Source: CAWVWD01 sp965662365
Lineage (GTDB): Bacteria > Bacteroidota > Bacteroidia > Chitinophagales > Saprospiraceae
Assembly: GCA_965662365.1 (NCBI GenBank)
Contig: CBFIHR010000005.1
Coordinates: forward strand, 46,026-110,025
Direction: 5' to 3'
Length of the DNA stretch: 64,000 bases
This document shows, piece by piece, positions 45,468 to 54,560 of this stretch. Within the stretch, counting starts at the first letter, position 1. The number at the start of each line of letters is the position of its first letter. Under the pieces are notes generated by a model, which was not told the origin of the DNA, ran no database searches, and was given only the letters and a program-made list of their open reading frames with translations. Made by a program: the position numbers and the translations under genes.

Positions 45468-47654
45468 TTGAGTTTTCCAATATACAAGCAGTTTGACCAA
45501 ATGGATTGTGGGCCGGCCTGTCTTCGTATGATTGCGAAGCATTACGGTAAGGTTTATTCGTTGCAGTATTTGCGGGAGCATTCTTATATAGATAGAGAAG
45601 GCGTTTCGTTGTTGGGTATCAGTAACGCTGCCGAACATATTGGAATGCACACATTGGCGTTGAAAATTCCGTTTAAACAGTTGATTGAGGAGGCGCTGCT
45701 GCCTTTGGTTGCATATTGGAAGCAGAATCATTTTATTGTCGTTTATAAAACAACTAAAAAATATATTTATGTCGCTGATCCTGCGGTCGGAAAACTCAAA
45801 ATGACACATCAAGAGTTTTTGCAAGGCTGGGTATCGGGTGTAAAAGATGGCGAACCTGAAGGCATTTTGTTATTAATGGAACCGTCGCCTGATTTTTATC
45901 AAAAAGATGGTGAGCCTATTGACAAAACTGGTTTTAAGTTTTTGTTTACCTACTTATTTAAGTACAAAAAGCTGCTGTTTCAATTGATTTTGGGGTTGAT
46001 ACTCGGTAGTATTTTGCAGTTGATTTTACCGTTTTTGACGCAATCTATTGTCGATGTCGGTATTAATAATCAAGATATTAAGTTTATTTATCTCATTTTA
46101 TTTGCACAATTGGCCTTGTTCGTTGGGCAGATTTCGGTGGAGTTGATTCGGGGCTGGATTTTGCTACACATTGGGTCAAGAATCAATATTTCCTTGATTT
46201 CTGATTTCTTAATTAAGTTGATGAAATTGCCGATTTCGTTTTTTGATACCAAAGTTATCGGTGATTTATTACAACGGATTAACGATCATTATCGAATCGA
46301 AGAATTTTTAACCTCTGCGACTTTGAGTACGCTATTTTCGGTGGTCAATTTCTTTATTTTCGGAATGGTCTTACTCTACTACAATCCGACTATTTTCCTG
46401 ATTTTTATTATTGCCAGTACGCTTTACGCAATTTGGATTGTGCTATTCTTAAAGAAACGAAAGGAATTAGATTACAAACGTTTTTCTCAATTATCGGATA
46501 ATCAGTCGAAGTTAATTCAGTTGATTCGAGGTATGCAGGAAATAAAACTGCATTCGAGCGAGAAGCAAAAACGTTGGGAATGGGAACGGGTTCAAGTGAA
46601 ATTATTTAAAATTAGTATCAAAAATTTAGCACTCGAACAGTATCAACAATCTGGTGGCTCTTTTATTAATGAGTTTAAAAATATTATGATTTCTTTTGTG
46701 GCGGCTTCCGCCGTAATTGAAGGCTCGATGACACTCGGGGCAATGTTGGCGGTGCAGTATATTATCGGTCAATTAAATGGCCCGATTAATCAATTGGTCA
46801 ATTTTATTCGAGTGGCACAAGATGCGAAAATTAGCTTGGAACGCTTAGGTGAAATTCATAATAAAGACAACGAAGAACAAGACGAAATCACTCGAATGGA
46901 TGTGATTCCCGAAAAGGGGGATTTGAGTTTAAAAGGGTTGACTTTTCAATATAGCGGGCCACATTCTCCCAAAGTTTTAGATGAATTGACGCTAACATTG
47001 CCGAAAGGAAAAGTAACGGCAATCGTCGGAGCAAGCGGAAGCGGTAAAACGACTTTATTAAAAATGTTATTAAAATTTTATACACCGACTGACGGAGCAA
47101 TTAATTTAGGCGATACAAATTTACAAAATATTAAAAATCGTCTGTGGCGAAAGAGTTGTGGCGTAGTGATGCAAGATGGTTATTTGTTTTCGGATACGAT
47201 TGCTCAAAATATTGCAATCGGTGATGAAGTCATTGATAAAAAGAAACTGTTACACGCTGTAAAAGTAGCGAATATTCAAGCGTTTGTAGAAAGTTTGCCT
47301 TTGGCTTACAACACCAAAATCGGTGACGATGGACTTGGTATGAGTGGCGGACAAAAACAACGGATATTGATTGCAAGAGCCGTTTATAAAAATCCTCAGT
47401 ATTTGTTTTTTGATGAAGCAACTTCCGCTTTAGATGCGAACAATGAGGCGATAATTATGAAAAACTTAGAGGCATTTTTTGAAGGCAAAACAGTTGTCAT
47501 TGTAGCACATCGGTTAAGTACCGTCAAAAATGCTGACCAAATTATTGTTTTAGAACGTGGTAAAGTTATCGAACAAGGTACTCACGAAGAACTCGCACGA
47601 TTAAGAGGTGCGTATTATGCGTTGGTGAAAAATCAACTTGAGTTAGGAAATTGA
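45468..47654 (+). CDS. Peptidase-containing ABC exporter (C39 peptidase, PCAT type)
   Basis: The 728-residue protein combines three parts. An N-terminal C39 peptidase (about 1-140) has catalytic Cys14 in MDCGPACL, His in QNHFIVVY and Asp in VADPAVG. A six-helix exporter domain spans about 165-450. The ABC ATPase (about 490-725) has Walker A GASGSGKTT, signature MSGGQKQR, Walker B YLFFDEATSALD and the H-loop VAHRLS. Such proteins cut double-glycine leaders and export the peptide. A HlyD adaptor follows. The start is the TTG at 45468; no substrate with a GG leader was found nearby. Confidence 0.94.
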   Translation: MSFPIYKQFDQMDCGPACLRMIAKHYGKVYSLQYLREHSYIDREGVSLLGISNAAEHIGMHTLALKIPFKQLIEEALLPLVAYWKQNHFIVVYKTTKKYIYVADPAVGKLKMTHQEFLQGWVSGVKDGEPEGILLLMEPSPDFYQKDGEPIDKTGFKFLFTYLFKYKKLLFQLILGLILGSILQLILPFLTQSIVDVGINNQDIKFIYLILFAQLALFVGQISVELIRGWILLHIGSRINISLISDFLIKLMKLPISFFDTKVIGDLLQRINDHYRIEEFLTSATLSTLFSVVNFFIFGMVLLYYNPTIFLIFIIASTLYAIWIVLFLKKRKELDYKRFSQLSDNQSKLIQLIRGMQEIKLHSSEKQKRWEWERVQVKLFKISIKNLALEQYQQSGGSFINEFKNIMISFVAASAVIEGSMTLGAMLAVQYIIGQLNGPINQLVNFIRVAQDAKISLERLGEIHNKDNEEQDEITRMDVIPEKGDLSLKGLTFQYSGPHSPKVLDELTLTLPKGKVTAIVGASGSGKTTLLKMLLKFYTPTDGAINLGDTNLQNIKNRLWRKSCGVVMQDGYLFSDTIAQNIAIGDEVIDKKKLLHAVKVANIQAFVESLPLAYNTKIGDDGLGMSGGQKQRILIARAVYKNPQYLFFDEATSALDANNEAIIMKNLEAFFEGKTVVIVAHRLSTVKNADQIIVLERGKVIEQGTHEELARLRGAYYALVKNQLELGN

Positions 47655-47737
47655 CCGCTAAGGTTTTGGGCAGACGGCTGACGATTTTTTACGTAAGTTA
47701 AATTTGTATTTGACTAATCATTAATCACGAAGAATAA

Positions 47738-49027
47738 ATGATAGAAAATCCTGAAGATATAGAAATAAGGAGCGAAGCGGTACAGGAGATTTTGGGAACA
47801 CCGCCCGCCTGGCTAATCCGTTGGGGGACGACAATTGTATTTTTCGTTGTTATCGGTATTCTTGCCGTGAGTTGGCTGGTGAAATATCCTGATATTATTC
47901 AATCGCAAGTAATGGTCACAACACCGAATTTACCAACTAATGTGGTGACTCGTTCGTCTGGTTATTTATCAAAATTGCTGGTCGAAGATGGCGAAATAGT
48001 GGAAGCTGGACAAGAACTGATCATTATGGAAAGTGATGAAAACATGGACGATGTTTTAGCATTGGAAGCGGCTTTGAAAAGTATTCAAGATAAAAGTAGT
48101 CGAATCACTCAGTTTCAACCTGATGAAAATTGGAAATTAGGACAGTTTCAAGTTGGTTTATCTCGGTTGATGCAAGTGCAAAAGGAATATAAATTGATGT
48201 TATCCAAACGGTTTGACTTGCGTAAAATTGAGCAGTTAAAACGTCAAATCAGCCAAATAGAAAATTTAAAAAAGGAGTTTTTTAAACGTAAGACAATACA
48301 AAAACGAGTGCTGGATATTGCGACAGAAGAGTTTGAACGCTACAAAAAGGAGAGGAAGGAAGGGTTGATTTCGGTGAAAGTGTATAATGAGCAGCAGGCT
48401 ATTTATTTACAAAAAAAACAGTCATACAATGATTTAGCGTCACAGCTGATTAATTTTGATATGCAGCTTACAAATATAGCGTCGCAAATCGCTGAAATCG
48501 AGGGAAATACAGCAGTTGAAAATTCTAATAAAATTATTTTGTTAGAGGAACGAGTCCATGAATTATTGAGTGCTATCAACACTTGGAAAAAGCAGTATAT
48601 CTTAGAAGCACCAATTTCTGGGAGCGTTTCCTTGGCGATTTTTGCAGAGGAGCGACAATTATTTGAAATAGGAAAGGAAGTAATGACTATTGTTCCTAAG
48701 ACAACAAGTCGAATACAAGGCATCGCAAAGTTACCTATTGCTGGCTCTGGAAAAGTGGAAGTCGGGCAGCGGGTAAATATTAAATTGGCCGGTTTTCCAT
48801 ATCAAGAATACGGAATCGTATTAGGTAGAGTCGAAACAATGAGTGCGATTCCTCGGGAAGGGAATTATGATGTTATCATCAGTTTGCCCGATGGCTTGAA
48901 CACTTCTTACAATAAAGAGTTACGTTTTCAGCAACAAATGGAAGGTGTGGCAGAAATTATCACGAAAGAACGTCGATTAATCGAACGTATTTTTGAACAG
49001 TTGATTTCTGTTTTTAAGAATCAATAA
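47738..49027 (+). CDS. HlyD-family membrane fusion protein
   Basis: The 429-residue protein has a short cytoplasmic N-terminus and one membrane helix (about 27-48: TIVFFVVIGILAVSWLV). A biotinyl-lipoyl-like half-motif follows (VVTRSSGYLSKLLVEDGEIV, EAGQELIIM). Long coiled-coil helices span about 110-285, then the second lipoyl half (LEAPISGSVSLAIFAEE). It bridges the inner-membrane exporter encoded 83 bp upstream to an outer-membrane TolC-like channel. No TolC gene is in the window. Confidence 0.92.
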   Translation: MIENPEDIEIRSEAVQEILGTPPAWLIRWGTTIVFFVVIGILAVSWLVKYPDIIQSQVMVTTPNLPTNVVTRSSGYLSKLLVEDGEIVEAGQELIIMESDENMDDVLALEAALKSIQDKSSRITQFQPDENWKLGQFQVGLSRLMQVQKEYKLMLSKRFDLRKIEQLKRQISQIENLKKEFFKRKTIQKRVLDIATEEFERYKKERKEGLISVKVYNEQQAIYLQKKQSYNDLASQLINFDMQLTNIASQIAEIEGNTAVENSNKIILLEERVHELLSAINTWKKQYILEAPISGSVSLAIFAEERQLFEIGKEVMTIVPKTTSRIQGIAKLPIAGSGKVEVGQRVNIKLAGFPYQEYGIVLGRVETMSAIPREGNYDVIISLPDGLNTSYNKELRFQQQMEGVAEIITKERRLIERIFEQLISVFKNQ

Positions 49028-49034
49028 TTTTAGT

Positions 49035-49093
49035 AATTCGTGATTAGTTAGCCTGTTTTGAAGGCTCGATGATTTCATCTACTAATCACGAAT
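49035..49093. repeat. Palindrome (GTGATTAGT-word type) upstream of folA
   Basis: ATTCGTGATTAGT (49035-49047) and ACTAATCACGAAT (49081-49093) are exact reverse complements. The word ATTAATCACTAA continues to 49113, directly before the folA start. A half-element CTAATCATTAATCACGAA also precedes the HlyD gene near 47714-47731. Confidence 0.8.
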
Positions 49094-49114
49094 CACTAAC
49101 TATTAATCACTAAA

Positions 49115-49612
49115 TTGAAAATATCAGCAATAGCGGCGATGTCGCAAAATAGAGTTATCGGAAGTGAGAATCAAATTCCGTGGTATTTGCAGGAAGATTT
49201 TAGGTTTTTTAAACGAACGACCCTGAATCATCATATCATTATGGGACGAAAAACATTTCAATCTATTGGTAAACCTTTACCAAAACGGACAAATATCGTT
49301 GTTACAAGAAATCCTTTTTTTATTGCCTCTGGTGTTATCACTGCAAATAGTCTGGAAAATGCCCTATCGATTGCGGCAGAAAATGGAGAAACGGAAGCCT
49401 TTATTATTGGTGGCGGAACGATTTATGAACAAAGTTTGCCTTTTTTGGATAACATATACTTGACAGAAGTAGAAACCGAAATTTCTGGGGATACTTTTTT
49501 TCCTAAATTAGATTTTGATGAATGGCAGTCGTCTGAAATTATGTCACACCCGAAGGATAATAAAAACGATTTTAACTTTACAATCAAGGAGTTTAAACGG
49601 TTAAAAAAGTAA
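49115..49612 (+). CDS. folA: Dihydrofolate reductase
   Basis: The 165-residue enzyme reduces dihydrofolate with NADPH. Typical motifs are AIAAMSQNRVIGSENQIPW, LQEDFRFFKRTT, IIMGRKTFQSIGKPLP and the NADPH-site IIGGGTIYEQSLP. The C-terminal strand region ends the protein. The start is TTG at 49115, which begins exactly at the family's usual first residues (KISAIAAMS). No upstream in-frame ATG is present. It follows the exporter operon but is separated by a palindrome and probably has its own expression. Confidence 0.95.
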   Translation: MKISAIAAMSQNRVIGSENQIPWYLQEDFRFFKRTTLNHHIIMGRKTFQSIGKPLPKRTNIVVTRNPFFIASGVITANSLENALSIAAENGETEAFIIGGGTIYEQSLPFLDNIYLTEVETEISGDTFFPKLDFDEWQSSEIMSHPKDNKNDFNFTIKEFKRLKK

Positions 49613-49641
49613 GATAGTGGTTGTCATATTTATAAATAGCA

Positions 49642-49671
49642 AAACGCCGAAACTTTACAGTCTCGGCGTTT
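49642..49671. terminator. Bidirectional terminator between folA and peroxiredoxin
   Basis: AAACGCCGAAACT pairs with AGTCTCGGCGTTT around a TTAC loop (13 bp, one mismatch). The flanking genes converge here. Confidence 0.8.
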
Positions 49672-49705
49672 GGTTTTACAGTATTATTGTTTTTGCTAAT
49701 CGTAA

Positions 49706-50359
49706 CTATATCGTTTTTTTAGCTAAATAAAAGTCGATTTTTTCACAACTTGTATCTGCAATACGCTCATCCATTTCTTTCAAAGTTTTTGGCGGTGGAA
49801 CGATAACAGGCTCCCCTGGTTGCCAGTCTAAAGGCATTGCAACACGATTCGCATCAGAGAACTGTAAAGCTTTTAATGCTCTAATAATCTCGTCCATGTT
49901 TCTACCCACATTTAATGGATAATACATAATCAAGCGAATTTTCTTTGAAGGATCAATAAAGAAAACGGCACGGACAGCAGCAGTTGTGCTTTCGTTTGGC
50001 TGTAACATTCCGTATAATTTTGATACTTTCATATCAATATCCGCAATGATTGGGAAATCCATATAGATACCCATTTTTTCACGAACATTGTTAACCCAAC
50101 CTAAGTGTGAATGAACACTGTCAATACTTAATCCTAATAATTCTGTATTCAAAGCGTTAAACTCTTCTTTGCGTAAGGCAAAACCAGTCATTTCTGTTGT
50201 ACAAACTGGCGTGAAATCCGCAGGGTGCGAAAACATCACAATCCATTTATCTTTTGCATAATCCGATAATTGGATTTTTCCTATCGTTGTTACCGCTTCA
50301 AAATCTGGTGCCATATCACCGATTCGTGGCATTGTTATTACATTTTCTTGTACTTCCAT
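49706..50359 (-). CDS. Peroxiredoxin (Prx6-type)
   Basis: The 217-residue thiol peroxidase has the peroxidatic Cys53 in the HPADFTPVCTTEM motif and the Arg-containing AAVRAVFFIDP segment. The Prx6-like C-terminal domain shows YPLNVGRNMDEIIRALKALQ and VIVPPPKTL. A second cysteine, Cys205, near the C-terminus could act as a resolving residue as in archaeal two-cysteine Prx6-like enzymes. It detoxifies hydrogen peroxide and organic peroxides in the cytosol. An upstream palindrome suggests regulation. Confidence 0.93.
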   Translation of the reverse strand: MEVQENVITMPRIGDMAPDFEAVTTIGKIQLSDYAKDKWIVMFSHPADFTPVCTTEMTGFALRKEEFNALNTELLGLSIDSVHSHLGWVNNVREKMGIYMDFPIIADIDMKVSKLYGMLQPNESTTAAVRAVFFIDPSKKIRLIMYYPLNVGRNMDEIIRALKALQFSDANRVAMPLDWQPGEPVIVPPPKTLKEMDERIADTSCEKIDFYLAKKTI

Positions 50360-50405
50360 GATTTATTCAATTTTTATTTTAATAGATTTTATCAATAATG
50401 TACTG

Positions 50406-50413
50406 CAAATATA
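50406..50413 (-). promoter_or_regulatory. -7 promoter element of the peroxiredoxin gene
   Basis: On the minus strand this reads TATATTTG, a consensus match about 47 nt before the start codon. Confidence 0.5.
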
Positions 50414-50436
50414 AGCTCAAACCACATTTAGATGAG

Positions 50437-50450
50437 GTGATTAGAATCAC
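50437..50450. promoter_or_regulatory. 14-bp palindrome, candidate operator
   Basis: GTGATTAGAATCAC has perfect 6-bp arms around AG. It lies 24 bp upstream of the peroxiredoxin -7 element, where a redox regulator could bind. The regulator is unknown. Confidence 0.45.
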
Positions 50451-50652
50451 CCTAATTTGTAAAGCAAATCACATTGATTTTCAAGATTGTACCTGTTTGA
50501 AATGATAGTCTATTTTAGTTTGTTAGTAATCAGTTAGTTAAGCCAAAAATGTACCATGAAAGGTAATTTATTGCTAAGCGAATTTGGATTGTTAAATTTT
50601 GTAAAACGCTTAAAAACGTTTCAATTACAAGCTTTCAGACGTTTAACATTCC

Positions 50653-51921
50653 TTAATTACTATAAATTAAAGTGTTCTTTCGATAATCTTGTGAACCGTA
50701 ATAAACGGTTATTCCGAAAGAAATTATTAAATATGCAACTATTAAAATTGAGCCAAATGGCAATATTTTATCTATTTCAAACCAATTGTTAAAACTAAAG
50801 AATAAGGCAAATCCGCATATCATTTTTATAAATTCAGCAAGAATAGACCATTGATGCCTGTCCATCAAAGTCGTATAGGCAAACACAGAAATCACTGTGA
50901 ATAGACCATATAACAAGGTTTGTTGAAATGGTAATTCGGGTAATAATATCAAGATGTGAAATTGAAAAGCAAGGTGTAATGCCAACTGGAAAAAGCTCCA
51001 TGCTGTCAGAAAGTTGGTCGTTGCTGTTTGGTATTTGACTTGTTCATAAGGGTTTTCAGTATAAGTTATTGGATATTTTTCATTGACATCTTTTGGTCGC
51101 CATCCTGTTGGCATTAGCCAAATTCGGAATTTATCTTTCCAAGAGTTAGTTCGCCAAGCATCTTTTATTAATTGCCATAAATGCATGAAGTTGATAATGA
51201 TAGGATTCCAGGTTTTAACGGCTTTTTTAACTCCGTAAACTGGCGGTTTATCCGCTAATTCTTCTTGAAATGTCCCGAACCATTTGTCCCAAACGATAAA
51301 AATCGCTGCATAGTTTTTGTCAATATATTCGGGATTAATCGCATGATGTACTCGGTGATGAGAAGGCGTAACAATGATGTGTTCTAAAAATCCCATTTTG
51401 TTGATCAATCGGGTATGATACCAGAATTGAGCGAATAAATGTAAGGGGGCTAAAATCGCAATGACTTTTGTCGGAATGCCAACTAATGCCATCGGAATGT
51501 ATAGGAAAAAGTAAATCGCTACAATACCAGAAATAGATTGTCGTAGAGCGGCAGATAAATTAAATTCTTCGCTGCTATGATGCACAATATGACGATTCCA
51601 CAGTAAGTTAAATTCGTGATTCCAACGGTGACTCCAGTAAGCCGCAAAATCCATTAAAATAAAAGCAATAATATAGGTTAGAGTATTTTCGGGCATTTCG
51701 AAAAAAGCCCAATTGTTGACCATCCAGCCGTAACTTACGACGACGACGGTAAGTTTGAAAATTGACTTGATATTGTTCGTCAATCCTGAACTTAGTCCGG
51801 CAATAGTGTCCATTGGTTCGTACACTCGTTTTTTCATAATGAGACTAATCGCATATTCGATAACGATTAATAAAACAAAGAAAAGTATGGCGATTTTTAG
51901 AGCGTTAGCGTAAGTTTCCAT
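50653..51921 (-). CDS. Sterol desaturase / fatty acid hydroxylase family membrane protein
   Basis: The 422-residue integral membrane protein contains the histidine clusters of the fatty acid hydroxylase superfamily: HRWNHEF, HIVHHSSE and HHRVHHA, which bind a di-iron centre. Hydrophobic helices occur at about 8-25, 50-90 and 135-170. A C-terminal block of three to four helices (about 300-410) is not part of the catalytic core. It probably hydroxylates or desaturates a lipid chain. The substrate is unknown. It lies near DUF2461 and phosphatidylcholine synthase genes on the same strand. Confidence 0.9.
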   Translation of the reverse strand: METYANALKIAILFFVLLIVIEYAISLIMKKRVYEPMDTIAGLSSGLTNNIKSIFKLTVVVVSYGWMVNNWAFFEMPENTLTYIIAFILMDFAAYWSHRWNHEFNLLWNRHIVHHSSEEFNLSAALRQSISGIVAIYFFLYIPMALVGIPTKVIAILAPLHLFAQFWYHTRLINKMGFLEHIIVTPSHHRVHHAINPEYIDKNYAAIFIVWDKWFGTFQEELADKPPVYGVKKAVKTWNPIIINFMHLWQLIKDAWRTNSWKDKFRIWLMPTGWRPKDVNEKYPITYTENPYEQVKYQTATTNFLTAWSFFQLALHLAFQFHILILLPELPFQQTLLYGLFTVISVFAYTTLMDRHQWSILAEFIKMICGFALFFSFNNWFEIDKILPFGSILIVAYLIISFGITVYYGSQDYRKNTLIYSN

Positions 51922-51996
51922 GATTATTGTATTGCTGAAGTTTTAGTTTTGGAGTTAAAAATTAGTAATAAGCTTTATGGCTTTGCAATAAACTAT

Positions 51997-52668
51997 TTAA
52001 ACTATCGGCACACCATTTTCGTCAGTCGTTAAGACTTCGCTCATATAATCGAAAAATGGTCGCATTGCCTGAAAGCCTACTACGACTTTTTGTAAAAAGT
52101 CCGTTTGCATTACTGCTTCATTCGTGAATTTATGTATCACAAGAAATTGTTTATGACGCAATAAATCCACATTTTCGTGGTCTTTTGGATAACCTCTCGG
52201 GGCAGTTTTGAGCTGGTCACCTTGTAGTTTTCCAAATATCTTTTTAAAGTTATTGGTATTAATAATATCTCGGAGCGGTTGAGCATCGAAAGCCAATTCT
52301 TTGCGGATGCGTGCTAAATCTTCTTTGTTTGGGTTCCAAAATCCACCGCCCAAAAAGCAGTTGTCGGGTTCGATGTGTAAATAATAGCCGCCTCGAAGTC
52401 GTTTCGTTGCTCGAACCATGCTACAACTCAAATTGCGTTTATAAGGTGTTTTATCTTTGGAAAATCGCACATCTCGATAAATTCGATAAACTTTTAGTTT
52501 TTCAATATAATCTGTTTTGCTCATTTCGTCGAAAAGTAGATTACCGAAAGCCTTCATATTTGCTTTCGCATCTTCGTATCGAGGTTTATTATCATTGAAC
52601 CAATCACGATTGTTATTAATACTTAAATCTATTAAAAACTGGAAGGTTTCCGGTGTAATATGTGTCAT
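51997..52668 (-). CDS. DUF2461 family protein
   Basis: The 223-residue soluble protein matches the DUF2461/TIGR02453 family. Recognisable segments are TFQFLIDLSINNNRDWFNDN near the start, KVYRIYRDVRFSKDKTPYK and the GGYYLHIEPDNCFLGGGFW core. The family's function is unknown. It lies 75 bp upstream of the hydroxylase gene on the same strand, so they may share a transcript. There is no signal peptide. Confidence 0.92.
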   Translation of the reverse strand: MTHITPETFQFLIDLSINNNRDWFNDNKPRYEDAKANMKAFGNLLFDEMSKTDYIEKLKVYRIYRDVRFSKDKTPYKRNLSCSMVRATKRLRGGYYLHIEPDNCFLGGGFWNPNKEDLARIRKELAFDAQPLRDIINTNNFKKIFGKLQGDQLKTAPRGYPKDHENVDLLRHKQFLVIHKFTNEAVMQTDFLQKVVVGFQAMRPFFDYMSEVLTTDENGVPIV

Positions 52669-53154
52669 CTATTGCCTTTTTATTTTTTTAAAGTTAGAAA
52701 AAGTCGGTTGATTTCTTTAATAATTCAGTGCCGTTATCTTAACATAATTGTCTTATCAGTGCCATTCAAAATGTAGCAAGCCGTAAGTTTTATTGTATTA
52801 ATCCTCCATAAAGAAAATAACTCCTTCTTGATAAATAAAGTTGTTAGGTTGTTGACAAACAATCTGTTAGCTAAACGTGAACGGAAAGTAACTTGTTTAG
52901 GAATTGTATTAAAAGTGATTTTTGACCTGAGCTTCGGGGCGATTTTTGGAGATTAAAATTGTTGTTTTGAAGTGATCTATTCAGGAACTACCGCTGATTT
53001 TTATGAAAATAGGTTAAAACGTGTAAATTTTGGTTTCAGTTAAGACGTACTTGCGACAAGTCATCATTAGACGATTTGCAGAGCATAAAGGTTTCATAAA
53101 TATTCGAGTGTTTGAATATTCGAGTGTTGACCAAATATTCAAACACTCTGATGT
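52669..53154. other. Gap between DUF2461 and phosphatidylcholine synthase
   Basis: This 486-bp gap has no supported gene. Its only clear feature is the palindrome at 53106-53148 directly after the lipid gene stop. A GACAAACAATCTGTTAGC-type stretch near 52855 shows no pairing of note. Confidence 0.4.
53106..53148. repeat. Palindrome (GTTTGAATATTC-word type)
   Basis: GAGTGTTTGAATATT (53106-53120) and AATATTCAAACACTC (53134-53148) are exact reverse complements. Extra copies of the word TATTCGAGTG lie at 53101-53110 and 53117-53126. It lies 6 bp from the stop codon of the lipid synthase gene and belongs to the same word family as 22577-22640, 62364-62428 and 62824-62896. Confidence 0.8.
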
Positions 53155-53871
53155 TTAAATACCTTTCGTATCTTCATCAATCCATGTGCTATAAATAGCC
53201 ATCCAGGCGAAAAAGCCAACGCTCCCGATGGAGAGCCATGATAAAATGGTATTTTTATCGTCATAAATTGCAATTATCCAAATATTAGAAATTAGAAAGA
53301 GGGCAGAAGCGGCGAGGTTCAACCAACGAAATTTTACAGTTCGGCTTGGATATAAAAACTTGATTGGTATAAAATGCAAAACTGCAAAGAAGAAAATTAA
53401 GGTGAAATTTATCCATTCAGGAAGATTCAAAACAAAAAATAGGTAAAAAGCAACCATATTCCACATCACCGGAAAACCAATGAAATAATAATCACTGGAT
53501 ACCATGCCATCTAAACCATAATAGATAGCGGAAATCAATAAAATTATCGCTGCACCTAATAACTTCACTTCTTCGGGTAGCAGCGGCGCTTCATAGATAA
53601 AGTAAGCTGGAATAATCGCATAAGTCGCAAAATCAATGACATAATCTATCATTTTTCCATCTACATTCGGTAATACCGTTTGCACTTTAGCCATTCGGGC
53701 AAGTGTACCGTCAACGCCATCAATAATTAAAGTCAAAAAGAGCCAAAGCATCGCATTTTTGAACTCATGATCGGCTATTGCTAAAATGGCCATGAATCCT
53801 GCCACGATTCCAGTAGAAGTGAAAGCGTGTACACTGAACGCTAAGGCTTTTTGTGTAAATGTGTAGTTCAT
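53155..53871 (-). CDS. pcs: Phosphatidylcholine synthase (CDP-alcohol phosphatidyltransferase)
   Basis: The 238-residue membrane protein has about seven or eight hydrophobic helices and the CDP-alcohol phosphatidyltransferase signature DGVDGTLAR...GKMIDYVIDFATY. The insertion between DGxDGxxAR and GxxxDxxxD (MAKVQTVLPNVD) and the following IIPAYFIY are those of bacterial Pcs. Pcs condenses choline directly with CDP-diacylglycerol in the inner membrane. The Pcs assignment rather than PgsA or PssA is from motif spacing and is likely but not certain. It implies that the organism can use external choline. Confidence 0.85.
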   Translation of the reverse strand: MNYTFTQKALAFSVHAFTSTGIVAGFMAILAIADHEFKNAMLWLFLTLIIDGVDGTLARMAKVQTVLPNVDGKMIDYVIDFATYAIIPAYFIYEAPLLPEEVKLLGAAIILLISAIYYGLDGMVSSDYYFIGFPVMWNMVAFYLFFVLNLPEWINFTLIFFFAVLHFIPIKFLYPSRTVKFRWLNLAASALFLISNIWIIAIYDDKNTILSWLSIGSVGFFAWMAIYSTWIDEDTKGI

Positions 53872-54397
53872 CGTAGAGTTTTATATTGTAATAATGAGCG
53901 TGAAATTAAAAAAAATAATAAGAATTATTATGATCTGAAATTGATGTCGTCAAATTAGGCTTTATAAACGCTGACTTAAATGTGTTTTTTGGATTTATTC
54001 AATTTTGCTTACAATTCTGTTCATTTTTATATTTTTGATCAGGATATGAATTCTCAGATAGTATTCTGGAATATTTTATTTGACTCAGAAAGTAGCGTTT
54101 ATACGTACAAATTGTAAAAAACATTTTTTATTACATCGTATTTTGTGAGGTATTTTTTTTAAGTAATAAAAACTTAGACCACTTCTCGATAGAATATTTA
54201 TAAATTCCTTAAATTGCTATCATACTAATTTATATTTTAAATTGTAAATTAGAATAACAGTTGAATTAACGTTTGATATTTATGAAAAAAGACTGTTAGA
54301 ACCAAATAAAGTCATTTTTAACAATTGATATCGTTGTCTTAAATAATAGAAATCTATGAGGTTTTGAGACAATGTTATCTATAAAAACTAATAACCA
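53872..54397. other. AT-rich gap upstream of the 52-residue protein
   Basis: This gap of 526 bp is strongly AT-rich and no gene is visible. A TATTTTTG at 54030-54037 (plus) matches the -7 consensus but is 360 bp from the next start, so I do not assign it. Confidence 0.35.
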
Positions 54398-54556
54398 ATG
54401 TCAAGAAGACCAAAACAGAAACGCAGGACGAGAAAAAAAGTCGTACAAGAAGGTGTAAATCAGAAGCAAGGGACAAAAGTAGTCGTCACAGTTGTTATAG
54501 CGACGATTTTGCTGTTAGTGTTATTATTCTTTAGTTTTAGATCTTTCGCACAGTAA
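54398..54556 (+). CDS. 52-residue single-pass membrane protein
   Basis: This short gene encodes a very basic N-terminus (MSRRPKQKRRTRKKVVQEG) and then one transmembrane helix at about 28-47 (VVVTVVIATILLLVLLFF). A short tail SFRSFAQ follows. The contrast of charged and hydrophobic parts, plus a perfect 15-bp terminator directly after the stop, indicates a real gene in an otherwise empty gap. The topology should be N-in, C-out. The function is unknown. It is not one of the small proteins I can name. Confidence 0.7.
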   Translation: MSRRPKQKRRTRKKVVQEGVNQKQGTKVVVTVVIATILLLVLLFFSFRSFAQ

Positions 54557-54560
54557 AACA

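Noticed and set aside
50556..50792. 78-codon plus-strand frame before the hydroxylase gene
   Set aside because: It overlaps the 3' end of the hydroxylase gene and has no recognisable feature.
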